Shown piece by piece: positions 53,651-62,941 of a DNA stretch of 64,000 nt (position 1 is its first letter; each line of letters opens with the position of its first letter). The translations under genes and the position numbers were made by a program. Source of the DNA: an uncultured Parabacteroides sp. (GTDB taxonomy: Bacteria > Bacteroidota > Bacteroidia > Bacteroidales > Tannerellaceae). The stretch is from assembly GCA_910577325.1 (NCBI GenBank), contig CAJTMR010000016.1:1-64000 (forward strand), written 5' to 3'. The notes under the pieces were generated by a model. That model saw only the letters and a program-made list of their open reading frames with translations, made no database searches and was not told the DNA's origin.

Positions 53651-55294
53651 ATGGCAAAGAGGTATAAGATAATTCTGTTTTTGTTTTTTATTGCAAATAT
53701 GGCTTTTGCAGAAGGTGGCCTTGATTCTTTATTAATCGATTTGGATCAAACGATTCTTCGGCATGAAATTTATAAAAACAGGAGAGAGGACCGGATCCAT
53801 GACCTGAAAGAAAAAGTAGCCATGGCAGTGCCCGGCACTATTGCCGCTTATCAACTCAACGATTGCATTTATCGGGAATACAAGTCTTATATGTGTGATT
53901 CGGCAGTCCTCTACCTGACCAAAAATATCCGGATAGCCCGCGATTTGCATGATCAGGAGCGCGAGTATAAAAGTAAACTACAGTTGGCCTCTTTGCATTC
54001 TGCAGCCGGTATGTATCAGGAAGCAGTTGATGTATTGAAGGAAATCTGCCGTGAAGACTTGCCCGTTTCCCTTGTTTGTGATTACTACGCCTGTAAAGAG
54101 CAGGTGTACAGGGAAATTTCCGGTAATTCCCGTGATCCGCAAACCATACGCCGCTATGAGGATAAGTCTTTTGTTTACCGGGACTCTTTAATGATGGTCT
54201 TGCCGGAAGATGCCGGCAGGCGGATCGAATTGCAGGAGCAGGCTTTGCGGGCGGACGGGGATACCAGTGAAGCCCTTCGGATTAATAATCTACGTTTGGC
54301 AAAGATTCCGTTCGGAACACCGGAATATGCATTTACTTCTTATCAGAGGGCGATGATCTATCGCCAGGAAAAGAACCGGGAAAAAGAAAAATATTATTTG
54401 GCTCTCTCTTCTCTGTCGGATATCCAGTCGGCTATCACGGATCATGCTTCTTTGTGGATGTTGGCCGAACTATTGCTTAAAGAGGGGGATATCGAGCGTG
54501 CCTATCATTATATACGTTTTTCGTGGGATGAAACGAATCGTTTTCATGCCCGTTCAAGAAGTTGGCAGAGTGCGGATATTCTTTCGCTGATCGACAAGAG
54601 CTATCAGGCAATGGTAGAAAGGAAGAATCGGATGCTGGTCACATATCTGACGTTGATTAGTGTGCTTACTTTGTTGTTGATCTCTGCTGTTGTCTATATA
54701 TATCGGCAGATGAAGTGCTTGGCTGAGGCCCGTAACCATTTGCAGGAGACGAATGAACGGTTGAAGATGTTGAACGACGAGCTACATCAGATGAACGATC
54801 GTTTGCAGTCTGCCAATCTGGAACTATCCGAATCCAACCAAATTAAAGAAGAGTATATCGGCCGTTTCATGAGCCTGTGTTCTTCTTATATCGACAAACT
54901 TGACGGTTACCGCCGTATGGTTTATAAAAAGGTTTCTTCTGGACAGATCGAGGAACTGGTTAAAGTTACCCGTTCGTCGAAAGGTTTGGAGCCCGAGCTG
55001 GAAGCACTTTATAAGAATTTTGATACTGCGTTTCTCCATTTGTTCCCGAATTTTGTGGCTCAATTTAATTCACTTTTGCTTGAAGATGAACAAGTGATAT
55101 TGAAAAAGGATGAGTTGCTAAATACGGAACTTCGTATTTTTGCTTTGATTCGTTTGGGAATAAACGACAGTTCTCGAATTGCCGAATTCCTTCGTTATTC
55201 GGTGAACACGATCTATAATTACCGGGCAAAAGTAAAAAACAAGGCCTGTGTTTCCAGGGATAATTTCGAGGATTTGGTTCGAAAAATTCATTGA
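53651..55294 (+). CDS. TPR-type membrane regulator with C-terminal HTH (DUF6377-like)
   Basis: The 547-residue protein starts at the ATG at 53651 because a signal peptide (to AFAEGG) begins there; a 47-residue upstream extension looks non-coding. Residues about 25-310 are helical TPR-like repeats in the periplasm. One transmembrane helix lies at about 328-350, a coiled coil at about 352-400, and a DUF6377-like cytoplasmic domain follows. It ends in a LuxR-like helix-turn-helix (LNTELRIFALIRLGI, IAEFLRYSVNTIYNYRAKVKNK). It probably senses an envelope signal and regulates transcription directly. The downstream small peptide and GH51 gene are possible targets. Confidence 0.8.
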   Translation: MAKRYKIILFLFFIANMAFAEGGLDSLLIDLDQTILRHEIYKNRREDRIHDLKEKVAMAVPGTIAAYQLNDCIYREYKSYMCDSAVLYLTKNIRIARDLHDQEREYKSKLQLASLHSAAGMYQEAVDVLKEICREDLPVSLVCDYYACKEQVYREISGNSRDPQTIRRYEDKSFVYRDSLMMVLPEDAGRRIELQEQALRADGDTSEALRINNLRLAKIPFGTPEYAFTSYQRAMIYRQEKNREKEKYYLALSSLSDIQSAITDHASLWMLAELLLKEGDIERAYHYIRFSWDETNRFHARSRSWQSADILSLIDKSYQAMVERKNRMLVTYLTLISVLTLLLISAVVYIYRQMKCLAEARNHLQETNERLKMLNDELHQMNDRLQSANLELSESNQIKEEYIGRFMSLCSSYIDKLDGYRRMVYKKVSSGQIEELVKVTRSSKGLEPELEALYKNFDTAFLHLFPNFVAQFNSLLLEDEQVILKKDELLNTELRIFALIRLGINDSSRIAEFLRYSVNTIYNYRAKVKNKACVSRDNFEDLVRKIH

Positions 55295-55476
55295 TACATT
55301 TATATTCGATCCACTTTTTTTAAATATGAATAGCACGTATTTAGTTGTTAAATAGCGATTTGCGTTTTTTGTTTATCCACTTATTTGTTCACTGTCTTCT
55401 TTTCGTTGTTCATTTCTACTTAATTTTGAATCGCAAATTTGAGGTTAGCAGATTATTCATTAAAAAGTAATATGAC

Positions 55477-55635
55477 ATGAAAAAGAACATAGGGGAGTAT
55501 CTTTCCCGCAAAAGTACTGAAGTAATCGCTCTGGTAGCCTGTATAGGCTTGATCATAACTATGATTTTTGCTGCTGGATCAATCCGAACCGAACAAGAGA
55601 AGGTTCATAGTGTTTTGTATTCGAATAGCTTGTAA
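55477..55635 (+). CDS. 52-residue single-pass membrane peptide
   Basis: The frame MKKNIGEYLSRK to NSL contains a basic N-terminus, one hydrophobic helix (about residues 16-33) and a short charged tail. A modest purine-rich stretch precedes the ATG. It lies between the DUF6377-like regulator and a terminator-like hairpin, as expected for a small regulated gene. I do not recognise a family. Confidence 0.45.
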   Translation: MKKNIGEYLSRKSTEVIALVACIGLIITMIFAAGSIRTEQEKVHSVLYSNSL

Positions 55636-55697
55636 ACGAAATAAATAGATCCTGTTTTCCTAAATAAGAGTGTTTTAATTTCTCTATACATATAGTG

Positions 55698-55740
55698 TAT
55701 ATCCGGTTCCTCTGCATGGCTGTAGGAATCGGATATTTTT
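55698..55740 (+). terminator. terminator-like hairpin before the GH51 gene
   Basis: ATATCCGGTTCCT pairs with AGGAATCGGATAT (one mismatch), followed by a run of T up to about 55743. Confidence 0.75.
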
Positions 55741-55841
55741 TTTATGTGTCTGAAAATCAGAACAGGGAAAAGAAATGCGGAATAATCAAAAGAAATAGCA
55801 AGAGGGGGCTTTTTGTTGAAATTATTCCGTAAGTTTGCATT

Positions 55842-58292
55842 ATGAAGTCGAATTTGATTCTTTTAGCACTTATATTAGTATGCTGTCAACCGGAAATGCC
55901 AGTAACATCTTCTATTTTGGTGGAGGGGGATGGCTTGACAATTCCTGTGAATAAGGAGTTGTATGGTTTGACTATTGAGGAAATCAACCATGCGGTGGAT
56001 GGGGGTATTTATGCGGAACTGATACAAAACCGGAGCTTTGAGGATGGGGTGCCTCCCTTGAACTGTCCGTACGATCCTGTCCGTCGGGTCCTGACTACCC
56101 CGAATGGATGGAGTATTCCTTTCTTGCATTCTGATTCGGTGCCGGGATGGCGTTGCTTTTCCGCGACATCTTATATGTATCCTGACGCTAAGGAGTTGAT
56201 TAATGACAAGAACCGGCGTTCCCTGTTGGTCTCTGTGTCCGCTTCTGCCGAGTCGGGAAAAGGAGGGGTCGTCGCTGAAGGGTATGGAGGAATATCGCTT
56301 CGAAAAGGTGAGAAATATGATTTGTCTTTTTACATGAAAGGGGGTTCTCTGATACCGAAGACCGTAAGCCTGGCTTTGGTTGATTCTACCGGGGAGACGG
56401 CTTTCAGCGAAGTGTATCATGTGACACCGGTCTATGAATGGAGGAAGTACAAGCACACTTTTACCGCTACCTCGAATACAAACAAAGCCGTGTTGACAAT
56501 AACGACTGACAGTTCGGCGGTTTTTTGGCTGGATGTCGTTTCCCTGTTTCCGCAGAATACATGGAAAGGCCGTCCGAATGGTTTGCGTCCGGAACTGATG
56601 GAGCAGATTGCTGCATTGAAGCCTGCGTTTATACGTTTCCCCGGAGGAAATTTTGTAGAAGGATATACGGCCGGAACCTATCCGGTCTGGCGTGAAACCG
56701 TTGGTGACATTGCCCAACGCAAGTATTTCTGGAATGTATGGGCATACGGTACGACAAACGGTATCGGTTATCACGAGTATCTCCAAATGTGTGAGGATTT
56801 GGGTGCCGAACCTGTTTATGTCATTAATAGCGGTGTGACCAGTCAAAGCCGTCGTCCGCGTTATGAAGACGTGACGACGATGGGAAAACTGGTACAGGAT
56901 GCTTTGGATGCTATTGCCTATGCCAATGAGCCGGCCGATTCCGTTATGGGAGCTTTGCGAGCCGGTTACGGACACCCGGAACCTTTCGGGTTAAAGTATG
57001 TGGAGATCGGTAGTGAAAATTACGGACCGGAATATGCCAAGCGTTTCGAGCTGTTTAAGAAAGCGATCCAGAAGACTTATCCGGACGTTACGGTGATAAG
57101 TAGTTCCGACATGAAAGGGAAAAATAGGAATGAATGGTCGGATACTCATTTTTATTCGAGCGAATTGTTTTTGATCTCCAATCACAATCGTTTTACAACC
57201 GGACGATATACGCGCCGGATGTCTCCGGTCTTTATCGGGGAATTCGGCTTGTCTGGCGGGGCGACTCCGGGAAGTCTGCGGGCTGCTGTTGGGGAGGCTT
57301 GCTTTCTTGCTGGAGCTGAAAACAACCAGGATATCGTGAAGCGTTTGGCTTATACTCCGGTTCTGGGTAATACGAAATATAAGATAGAACGTTATCCGGC
57401 TATCTCTTTTGATGGTGAACGGATTGCTCTTTCTCCTTCTTACCATCTTCTGCAAATGTTCGGTAACAACAGGGGGGACGAGGTGTTGAAGACCGAAGTT
57501 CGCACCTATCGGAAACCTCAAGTGACTTTGGGGTGTGCTGGTGTGGAAATGTTTGATAATAACTATGAATTTAAAGATGTGAATATCAATGATTACCCGG
57601 TTGCCGAAGGGGCTGTTATGACCGGAGGCTGGACTGTCAGCGAGGGTACGTTGATACCGGCAGCAAACAGGTGGAATTACATTCTATTAGGTGATCCGTC
57701 TGCCTATGATTATACCTTCTCTGCGGATATCAGGCGGACGAAGGGGAGTGGACCCATTCAGCTCCATGTACGTGATAACGGGTTTCCCGGAAAACAGAAC
57801 GACTATATCGGGTTGACGCTCGGCTCTGGTGTTGCTGAGTTTTATCGTCAGGCAGGTGGGGTGAGAGATACATTGCGTGCACCTGTCCTTTATCCGTTCG
57901 AGAGCAACCGTTGGTATAATGTGAAGATCGTGTGTAAAGGTGAACAAATTGGTTGTTTTGTGAATGATACATTAATTCACGAGGCAATACTTCCCAGCAT
58001 ACCTTCATTGGTCTCTACTGCGGCTTTGGATAAGGAGAATCATACGATCATATTAAAGGTAGTCAACACGACCCAGCATGAAGAGAAGACTGAACTGGAC
58101 CTGCAAGGTGTCAGTGTGGAAAATACGGTTGAAATTATTCAGTTGGCAGGAGATCCCGAAGCACGTAACACTTACGACAAACCTCATGTGATTGAACCGG
58201 AGACAAAAGAAGTATCGTTCTCGTTGAGTGGCCCCAAGATATACAATTTCCCTCCGAACTCGATTACGATAATGAAATGGAAGATTAACTGA
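55842..58292 (+). CDS. GH51 alpha-L-arabinofuranosidase lipoprotein
   Basis: The 816-residue protein has a lipobox-like N-terminus ending CC (residues 14-15). An early GH51 segment YGLTIEEINHAVDGGIYAELIQNRSFED is followed by a CBM4-like insertion (about 125-240). The TIM barrel has acid/base Glu in EIGSENYG (E392) and nucleophile Glu in FIGEFGLSGG (E467). A laminin-G-like segment (about 590-720) and C-terminal beta domain follow. It should release L-arabinose from arabinan or arabinoxylan at the cell surface. No transporter genes are adjacent. Confidence 0.9.
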   Translation: MKSNLILLALILVCCQPEMPVTSSILVEGDGLTIPVNKELYGLTIEEINHAVDGGIYAELIQNRSFEDGVPPLNCPYDPVRRVLTTPNGWSIPFLHSDSVPGWRCFSATSYMYPDAKELINDKNRRSLLVSVSASAESGKGGVVAEGYGGISLRKGEKYDLSFYMKGGSLIPKTVSLALVDSTGETAFSEVYHVTPVYEWRKYKHTFTATSNTNKAVLTITTDSSAVFWLDVVSLFPQNTWKGRPNGLRPELMEQIAALKPAFIRFPGGNFVEGYTAGTYPVWRETVGDIAQRKYFWNVWAYGTTNGIGYHEYLQMCEDLGAEPVYVINSGVTSQSRRPRYEDVTTMGKLVQDALDAIAYANEPADSVMGALRAGYGHPEPFGLKYVEIGSENYGPEYAKRFELFKKAIQKTYPDVTVISSSDMKGKNRNEWSDTHFYSSELFLISNHNRFTTGRYTRRMSPVFIGEFGLSGGATPGSLRAAVGEACFLAGAENNQDIVKRLAYTPVLGNTKYKIERYPAISFDGERIALSPSYHLLQMFGNNRGDEVLKTEVRTYRKPQVTLGCAGVEMFDNNYEFKDVNINDYPVAEGAVMTGGWTVSEGTLIPAANRWNYILLGDPSAYDYTFSADIRRTKGSGPIQLHVRDNGFPGKQNDYIGLTLGSGVAEFYRQAGGVRDTLRAPVLYPFESNRWYNVKIVCKGEQIGCFVNDTLIHEAILPSIPSLVSTAALDKENHTIILKVVNTTQHEEKTELDLQGVSVENTVEIIQLAGDPEARNTYDKPHVIEPETKEVSFSLSGPKIYNFPPNSITIMKWKIN

Positions 58293-58336
58293 CATACCGC
58301 CTTACCCATGATATTCAAAACGAACTTATATGCTTT

Positions 58337-60019
58337 TTAACCGGAAAGCCCTATCTTTCCTTCTTTCAGATAAAATCGTTTGTCATGTTCGGCTAAGAAG
58401 CGTATAGTAGTGACGATTTTCTCTTCGGGGAAAGGCAAAGAAGGAATCAAAGCGGTGACAGGGAGTGGTTGCCGGTCTGAAAGCAGTTCGAGCAGAGAGT
58501 CGCGTATGGCGTTGAAATCCCGATTGTTCAGACCGGAATCATTCTTGGAAAGGCAGATATCGCAACAGCCGCAATCTTCCATATTCTTTTCTCCGAAATA
58601 GGAGAGTAGCAGGCGGTTTCGGCAAACACGTTCCCCGTCCATATATTCCACCACTTTCGAGATGCGCTTTTTCATCCTTTCAAAGCGTTCCTCATAGACA
58701 GAGGGCGGGATAACAAGAGCTTTCTTTTCCATCCGCGGATGCGTATAGGTTATTCGGGCGGCTGTCGGCGAAAAAGGTTCATCTACCGCTTCGCTATATT
58801 CGATGTAGCCGGACAGTTCCAGCAGTTTCAGTGCATGATGCACCTGTAATGGGGGAAGTTGGCAGGCGGAACAGAAATCAACCAATGCAAATTCGTGTAT
58901 GATGTCCTTTCCGCGCCCTTCCGGTATTTGGTAGTAGTCTCCCAATGCTTCGTACACTTGTCTGATCAGTCTTTTTTCCGGAAATTCGTCATTTATTCGT
59001 TTTTTTAGCTGGAAACTATCCGCATCCGTACAGAGAGCTACGGCATAAGCTTTCCGGCTGTCCCGTCCGGCACGGCCTGCCTCTTGGAAATATTCTTCCA
59101 ATGATCCCGGCATATCCAGATGGACAACCAACCGCACGTCCGGTTTGTCGATCCCCATTCCGAAAGCGTTTGTCGCAACTATAACCCGGCATTCGTTATT
59201 TTTCCAGCGGTACTGGCGGATCGCCTTTTCTTCCCGGTTCAGCCCGGCATGAAAGAAATCGGCAGATATTCCGGCTTGTTGCAGGAAGAGAGCCGCCTCT
59301 TTTGTCTGTTTCCGGTTCCGGGTATAGACGATGGCCGTACCTGGAACTTTTCCAAGTATGTAAAGCAATGTGTTCAGCTTGTCTTCCGTGCGGCGTATGA
59401 TGTAGGCGAGATTCGGGCGGGCGAAACTTTTCAGGAAAACATTTTTTTCCTTGAATAGCAGTCGTCCCTGTATGTCGTCCACGACTTCGGGAGTGGCGGT
59501 TGACGTCAGTGCCAGTACCGGCACGCCGGGCAGTTGTCCCCGTATGTCGGCAATATGGAGATAGGAAGGACGGAAGTCATAGCCCCATTGCGAGATGCAA
59601 TGACTCTCGTCTACCACTAACAGGCAGACGTTCATGGCTTGCAGCTTTTCCCTGAAGAACCCGGTGGCAAGCCGTTCGGGTGAAACATACAGGAACTTGT
59701 ATTGCCCGGAAATGCAATCCTCCAATTCCGTAGAGATCTCCTTGTAGTCCATACCGGAATATACAGCCGTAGCTTTGATTCCGACCCGGCGCAAGTTTTC
59801 GACCTGGTCGCGCATCAAAGCGATAAGCGGAGTAATAACCAAGCAAATACCCTCCATCGTCATCGCCGGGACCTGGAAAGTGATCGATTTGCCACCTCCC
59901 GTCGGCATCAGGCCGAGCGTGTCTTTTCCGGCACAGACGGAACGGATGATATCTTCCTGTAAAGGACGGAAAGCAGGGTATCCCCAATACTTCCCTAATA
60001 TCTTATGGTAGACGTCCAC
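58337..60019 (-). CDS. recQ: RecQ-family ATP-dependent DNA helicase (short form)
   Basis: The 560-residue protein has helicase motifs in order: GYPAFRPLQEDII, Walker A MPTGGGKSI, Walker B VVDESHCISQWGYDFRPSY, TSTATP, IVYTRNRKQT, NAFGMGIDKPDVR and QEAGRAGRD. The RecQ zinc cysteines are in CRNRLLLSYFGE and CGCCDICL. No HRDC domain follows, unlike the longer E. coli type. It acts in recombination and repair. The recJ gene lies 9 bases upstream on the same strand, so RecJ nuclease and this helicase are made together. Confidence 0.92.
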   Translation of the reverse strand: MDVYHKILGKYWGYPAFRPLQEDIIRSVCAGKDTLGLMPTGGGKSITFQVPAMTMEGICLVITPLIALMRDQVENLRRVGIKATAVYSGMDYKEISTELEDCISGQYKFLYVSPERLATGFFREKLQAMNVCLLVVDESHCISQWGYDFRPSYLHIADIRGQLPGVPVLALTSTATPEVVDDIQGRLLFKEKNVFLKSFARPNLAYIIRRTEDKLNTLLYILGKVPGTAIVYTRNRKQTKEAALFLQQAGISADFFHAGLNREEKAIRQYRWKNNECRVIVATNAFGMGIDKPDVRLVVHLDMPGSLEEYFQEAGRAGRDSRKAYAVALCTDADSFQLKKRINDEFPEKRLIRQVYEALGDYYQIPEGRGKDIIHEFALVDFCSACQLPPLQVHHALKLLELSGYIEYSEAVDEPFSPTAARITYTHPRMEKKALVIPPSVYEERFERMKKRISKVVEYMDGERVCRNRLLLSYFGEKNMEDCGCCDICLSKNDSGLNNRDFNAIRDSLLELLSDRQPLPVTALIPSLPFPEEKIVTTIRFLAEHDKRFYLKEGKIGLSG

Positions 60020-60028
60020 CGCATCCCT

Positions 60029-61753
60029 TCATATGTCGTTCTCCTTGATGTCTTTCACCATCAGTTGTAATGAGGTGTTTCCGTTGTAGGTATTCTCCTC
60101 GATCGTGTAACAGATATTGAAAGGTTTCATGTTTTTGATATGCGTGTTGTACTGGCGCATACCGAAAGCAATTCCGTGTATCGGTGTGCTTGACTTGTCG
60201 TCGATCAGCTCCAGCTTGATATGTTCCAGGTCTTTCCCTACCAGCTTGCTGGTTCCGTAATCCTTGACTCCGAGCGAACAAAATATCGGTTTTTGGTTGT
60301 CCGGGCCGAATGGATTCATTTTTTTTAGTTCGCTCATGAACTTGGAGTTGATATCTCGCAGGTCCAGTACGGCATCTATATCGATCTGCGGCGTCATCTG
60401 TTCAGGGATGATCTCGTCGGCAGCCAGTTTGAGAAACCGTTCGGTGAAAGCATCCAAGTTTTCCTCTTTCAGGGAGAGGCCGGCGGCATACGTGTGGCCT
60501 CCGAAGTTTTCCAACAGGTCGCGGCAGCTTTCGATCGCTTTATAGATATCGAATCCCGTAACCGACCGAGCGGAGCCGGTAATCAGTTCGGACGATTTCG
60601 TCAGGACGACCGCCGGGCGGTAATATTTTTCAGTCAGGCGAGAGGCAACGATACCGATAACCCCTTTGTGCCATTCCGGATTGTAAACGATGATCGCCTT
60701 GCGGTCTTCCATATTCTGGAATTCGTCGATGATGGCATTCGCCTCATCGGTGATCTTCTTGTCCAGTTCGCGCCGTTCTTCGTTGTATTGGTTGATGCTT
60801 TCGCTTTTTTCGCGAGCCACGTCCACATCCTTTGCCAGTAACAGTTCGACCGCTTCCTTTCCGTTCATCATACGACCGGAAGCGTTGATGCGCGGTCCGA
60901 TCTTAAAGACGATGTCGCTGATTGTGATTTCTTTGCCCGACAAACCGCAGATATCGATAATTCCTTTCAGACCAAGGCTCGGATTGCTGTTAAGCTGTTT
61001 TAAACCGTAATAAGCCAGTATGCGGTTTTCACCGGTAATGGGGACGATGTCCGAAGCGATGCTGACTGCTGTCAGTTCCAGCAGTTTTTCCAAGTCGGCG
61101 AATGGAAAGTTGTTGCTTTTGGCGAATGCCTGCATGAACTTGAAACCGACGCCGCACCCCGACAGATGTTCATACGGATAGACGGAGTCCACCCGCTTGG
61201 CATCCAGCACGGCCACGGCGTTTGGCAATATGTCGTCCGGCATGTGATGGTCACAGATAATAAAGTCGATCCCAAATTGTTTGGCATATTCGATCTTTTC
61301 GATGGCCTTGATACCGCAGTCGAGCGAGATCACCAGTGTGATCCCGTTTTCCCGGGCGTAATCGATTCCCTTATAAGAAATTCCGTATCCTTCGTCATAT
61401 CGGTCCGGAATATAGTAATCCAATGACGACGAATAAGGACGCAAATACTTGTAGACCAATGAAACGGCAGTCGTTCCGTCTACATCGTAGTCTCCGTAAA
61501 TCAAAATCTTCTCTTTGTTTCCCAATGCTTTGTTCAAGCGCTTGACCGCCTTTTCCATATCCGGCATAAGGAATGGATCATGCAGATCGTTCAAACTGGG
61601 TTTAAAGAATTTTTTCACCTCTTCAACAGTGGAAAGTCCTCGTTGAACGAGCAAAAGGCATACGAACGGACTAATTCCCAGGTCACTTGCCAGTTTGTCT
61701 CTTTTATGTAACTCTTCTTCTGTTGGGGTTTGAAAGTTCCATTTTGTAATCAT
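60029..61753 (-). CDS. recJ: single-strand DNA exonuclease RecJ
   Basis: The 574-residue 5'-3' exonuclease shows the DHH-family motifs ILIYGDYDVDGTTA, ISLDCGIKA, FIICDHHMPDD, the linker to the DHHA1 domain, and RINASGRM. A later stretch NFGGHTYAAGLSL is the RecJ GGH motif. RecJ supplies resected ends and removes damaged strands in recombination and base-excision or mismatch repair. It forms an operon with recQ. Confidence 0.95.
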   Translation of the reverse strand: MITKWNFQTPTEEELHKRDKLASDLGISPFVCLLLVQRGLSTVEEVKKFFKPSLNDLHDPFLMPDMEKAVKRLNKALGNKEKILIYGDYDVDGTTAVSLVYKYLRPYSSSLDYYIPDRYDEGYGISYKGIDYARENGITLVISLDCGIKAIEKIEYAKQFGIDFIICDHHMPDDILPNAVAVLDAKRVDSVYPYEHLSGCGVGFKFMQAFAKSNNFPFADLEKLLELTAVSIASDIVPITGENRILAYYGLKQLNSNPSLGLKGIIDICGLSGKEITISDIVFKIGPRINASGRMMNGKEAVELLLAKDVDVAREKSESINQYNEERRELDKKITDEANAIIDEFQNMEDRKAIIVYNPEWHKGVIGIVASRLTEKYYRPAVVLTKSSELITGSARSVTGFDIYKAIESCRDLLENFGGHTYAAGLSLKEENLDAFTERFLKLAADEIIPEQMTPQIDIDAVLDLRDINSKFMSELKKMNPFGPDNQKPIFCSLGVKDYGTSKLVGKDLEHIKLELIDDKSSTPIHGIAFGMRQYNTHIKNMKPFNICYTIEENTYNGNTSLQLMVKDIKENDI

Positions 61754-62001
61754 TATATATTGTTTTTTCTTTTTTCGTCTCTGATATATCGGATATGCGG
61801 GTTTATGGTGATAAAACCTCCAATATATTTGAATCCGTAAAGTTAGATAATATAAATGGATATTTCAGTTTGGCCGCTTGCTTTTTTGTTAATTAGAAGT
61901 TGTTTTAATTTTTTCAAGCCGCTTTTCGGCTGTTTTTTGCCTGTTTGGAGGGTGTGAAATGGCTGATTATGGGTGTTGGTAACATTGAATTATAAAACAG
62001 C

Positions 62002-62735
62002 GTTTTGCTTTCAGGGCAACCGCACCAAAATCATAAAGTGTCCATCTGTTTTCGCCACCGGTACGGACTCATCCTATAAATGTTTTTGCGAAAACAACTA
62101 TCATACTATCATATCCGTCTGTATATTGTTTTAAACCAATATGTTAAAGTATGATAGTTGCCGTTTTGACCTATCATTCATCTGTCATAACCATCATGGT
62201 GAAAAACGATAACATCCTGTGAATCAATTATACGATAAAAACAGGGACCGTCCGGAAACAGGTGCAAAACCTGTTAAAACGGCTTCTTTTTTCCTTAAGA
62301 CAGGCTTTTCTTTTGTCAAAAATAGTTTTTAAAGCCGCTTGAGGCCTGGGTGTACCTACCACACAGACCCGGGCGCGGGAGAGGTGCAGACCCGGGTCTG
62401 TACGAGACCTTTGTGTGGATGCGGGGATGTTAATCTGCCATGTTAGAGGCGTTTTTATGCCCTGTTTTGCATCTTTTTGCCGATGGCTATTTTTACCTAT
62501 GCAAACATAAACGACATATTATCAGTCATATAAATAAGTAGTCATGTAAAAAGCATGATAGATGCATGATAGTAGAATGATAGTAAAAAATAACAACTGT
62601 CATGCTTTAACATATTGTGAAACAGAAGTTAACAACCGGGTGTGATAGTATGATAGTTGGTTTGCAAAATTTTCATGAAAGAATAGAAGTGATTTCGGAT
62701 AGCAATTTTTGGTGCGGTTGCCCTGGTTTTGCTTT
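62002..62735. repeat. 10-bp target-site duplication around copy C
   Basis: GTTTTGCTTT lies directly left (62002-62011) and directly right (62726-62735) of the element, perfectly matched. Confidence 0.88.
62012..62725 (+). mobile_element. MITE-like element, copy C (714 bp, complete)
   Basis: The ends are a perfect 19-bp inverted repeat, CAGGGCAACCGCACCAAAA, with a perfect 10-bp flanking duplication. Inside are two inverted, diverged palindrome modules: AACTATCATAC (62096-62106) with GTATGATAGTT (62149-62159), and AACTGTCATGC (62595-62605) with GTATGATAGTT (62648-62658). There is also a CAGACCCGGGTCTG palindrome (62387-62400). It encodes no transposase. A 10-bp duplication is compatible with the IS4 group, among others; that is an inference. 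Confidence 0.88.
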
Positions 62736-62941
62736 TGAGAAATAAGACTAAATAGATTGTAGCTACTCAGCCCCTTTCCTCCCTCTAAAAAATAAAAAAC
62801 GTATCTTTGTTCCGGAATAATCATATATGGGTAGAGATGGCAGATGGTTCATTTGCCAAGAAGTATATTACTCCTTCTGTAAAAAGGTACTTGAATTTGT
62901 CGAATGTGGTGAAATGTTGAACTCAAAATTAGAAGAAAGAA

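Larger units (their letters stand above)
55295..55841. other. 547-bp region with one small gene
   Basis: It contains the 52-codon membrane-peptide frame (55477-55635) and a terminator-like hairpin (55698-55740). A TAnnTTTG match (TAAGTTTG, 55830-55837) lies just before the GH51 gene. The remainder shows nothing. Confidence 0.5.
61754..62941. other. 1188-bp non-coding region with MITE-like copy C
   Basis: Between the recJ start and the next plus-strand gene. It holds copy C and its target duplications, a possible -7 box (TATCTTTG, 62802-62809), and two short overlapping frames (62827-62955 and 62837-62920) that I do not call as genes. Confidence 0.7.

Noticed and set aside
62096..62658. TATCATACTATCAT repeats as a possible CRISPR array
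   Set aside because: The units are irregular, palindromic and inside an element with terminal inverted repeats; there are no regular spacers and no cas genes.
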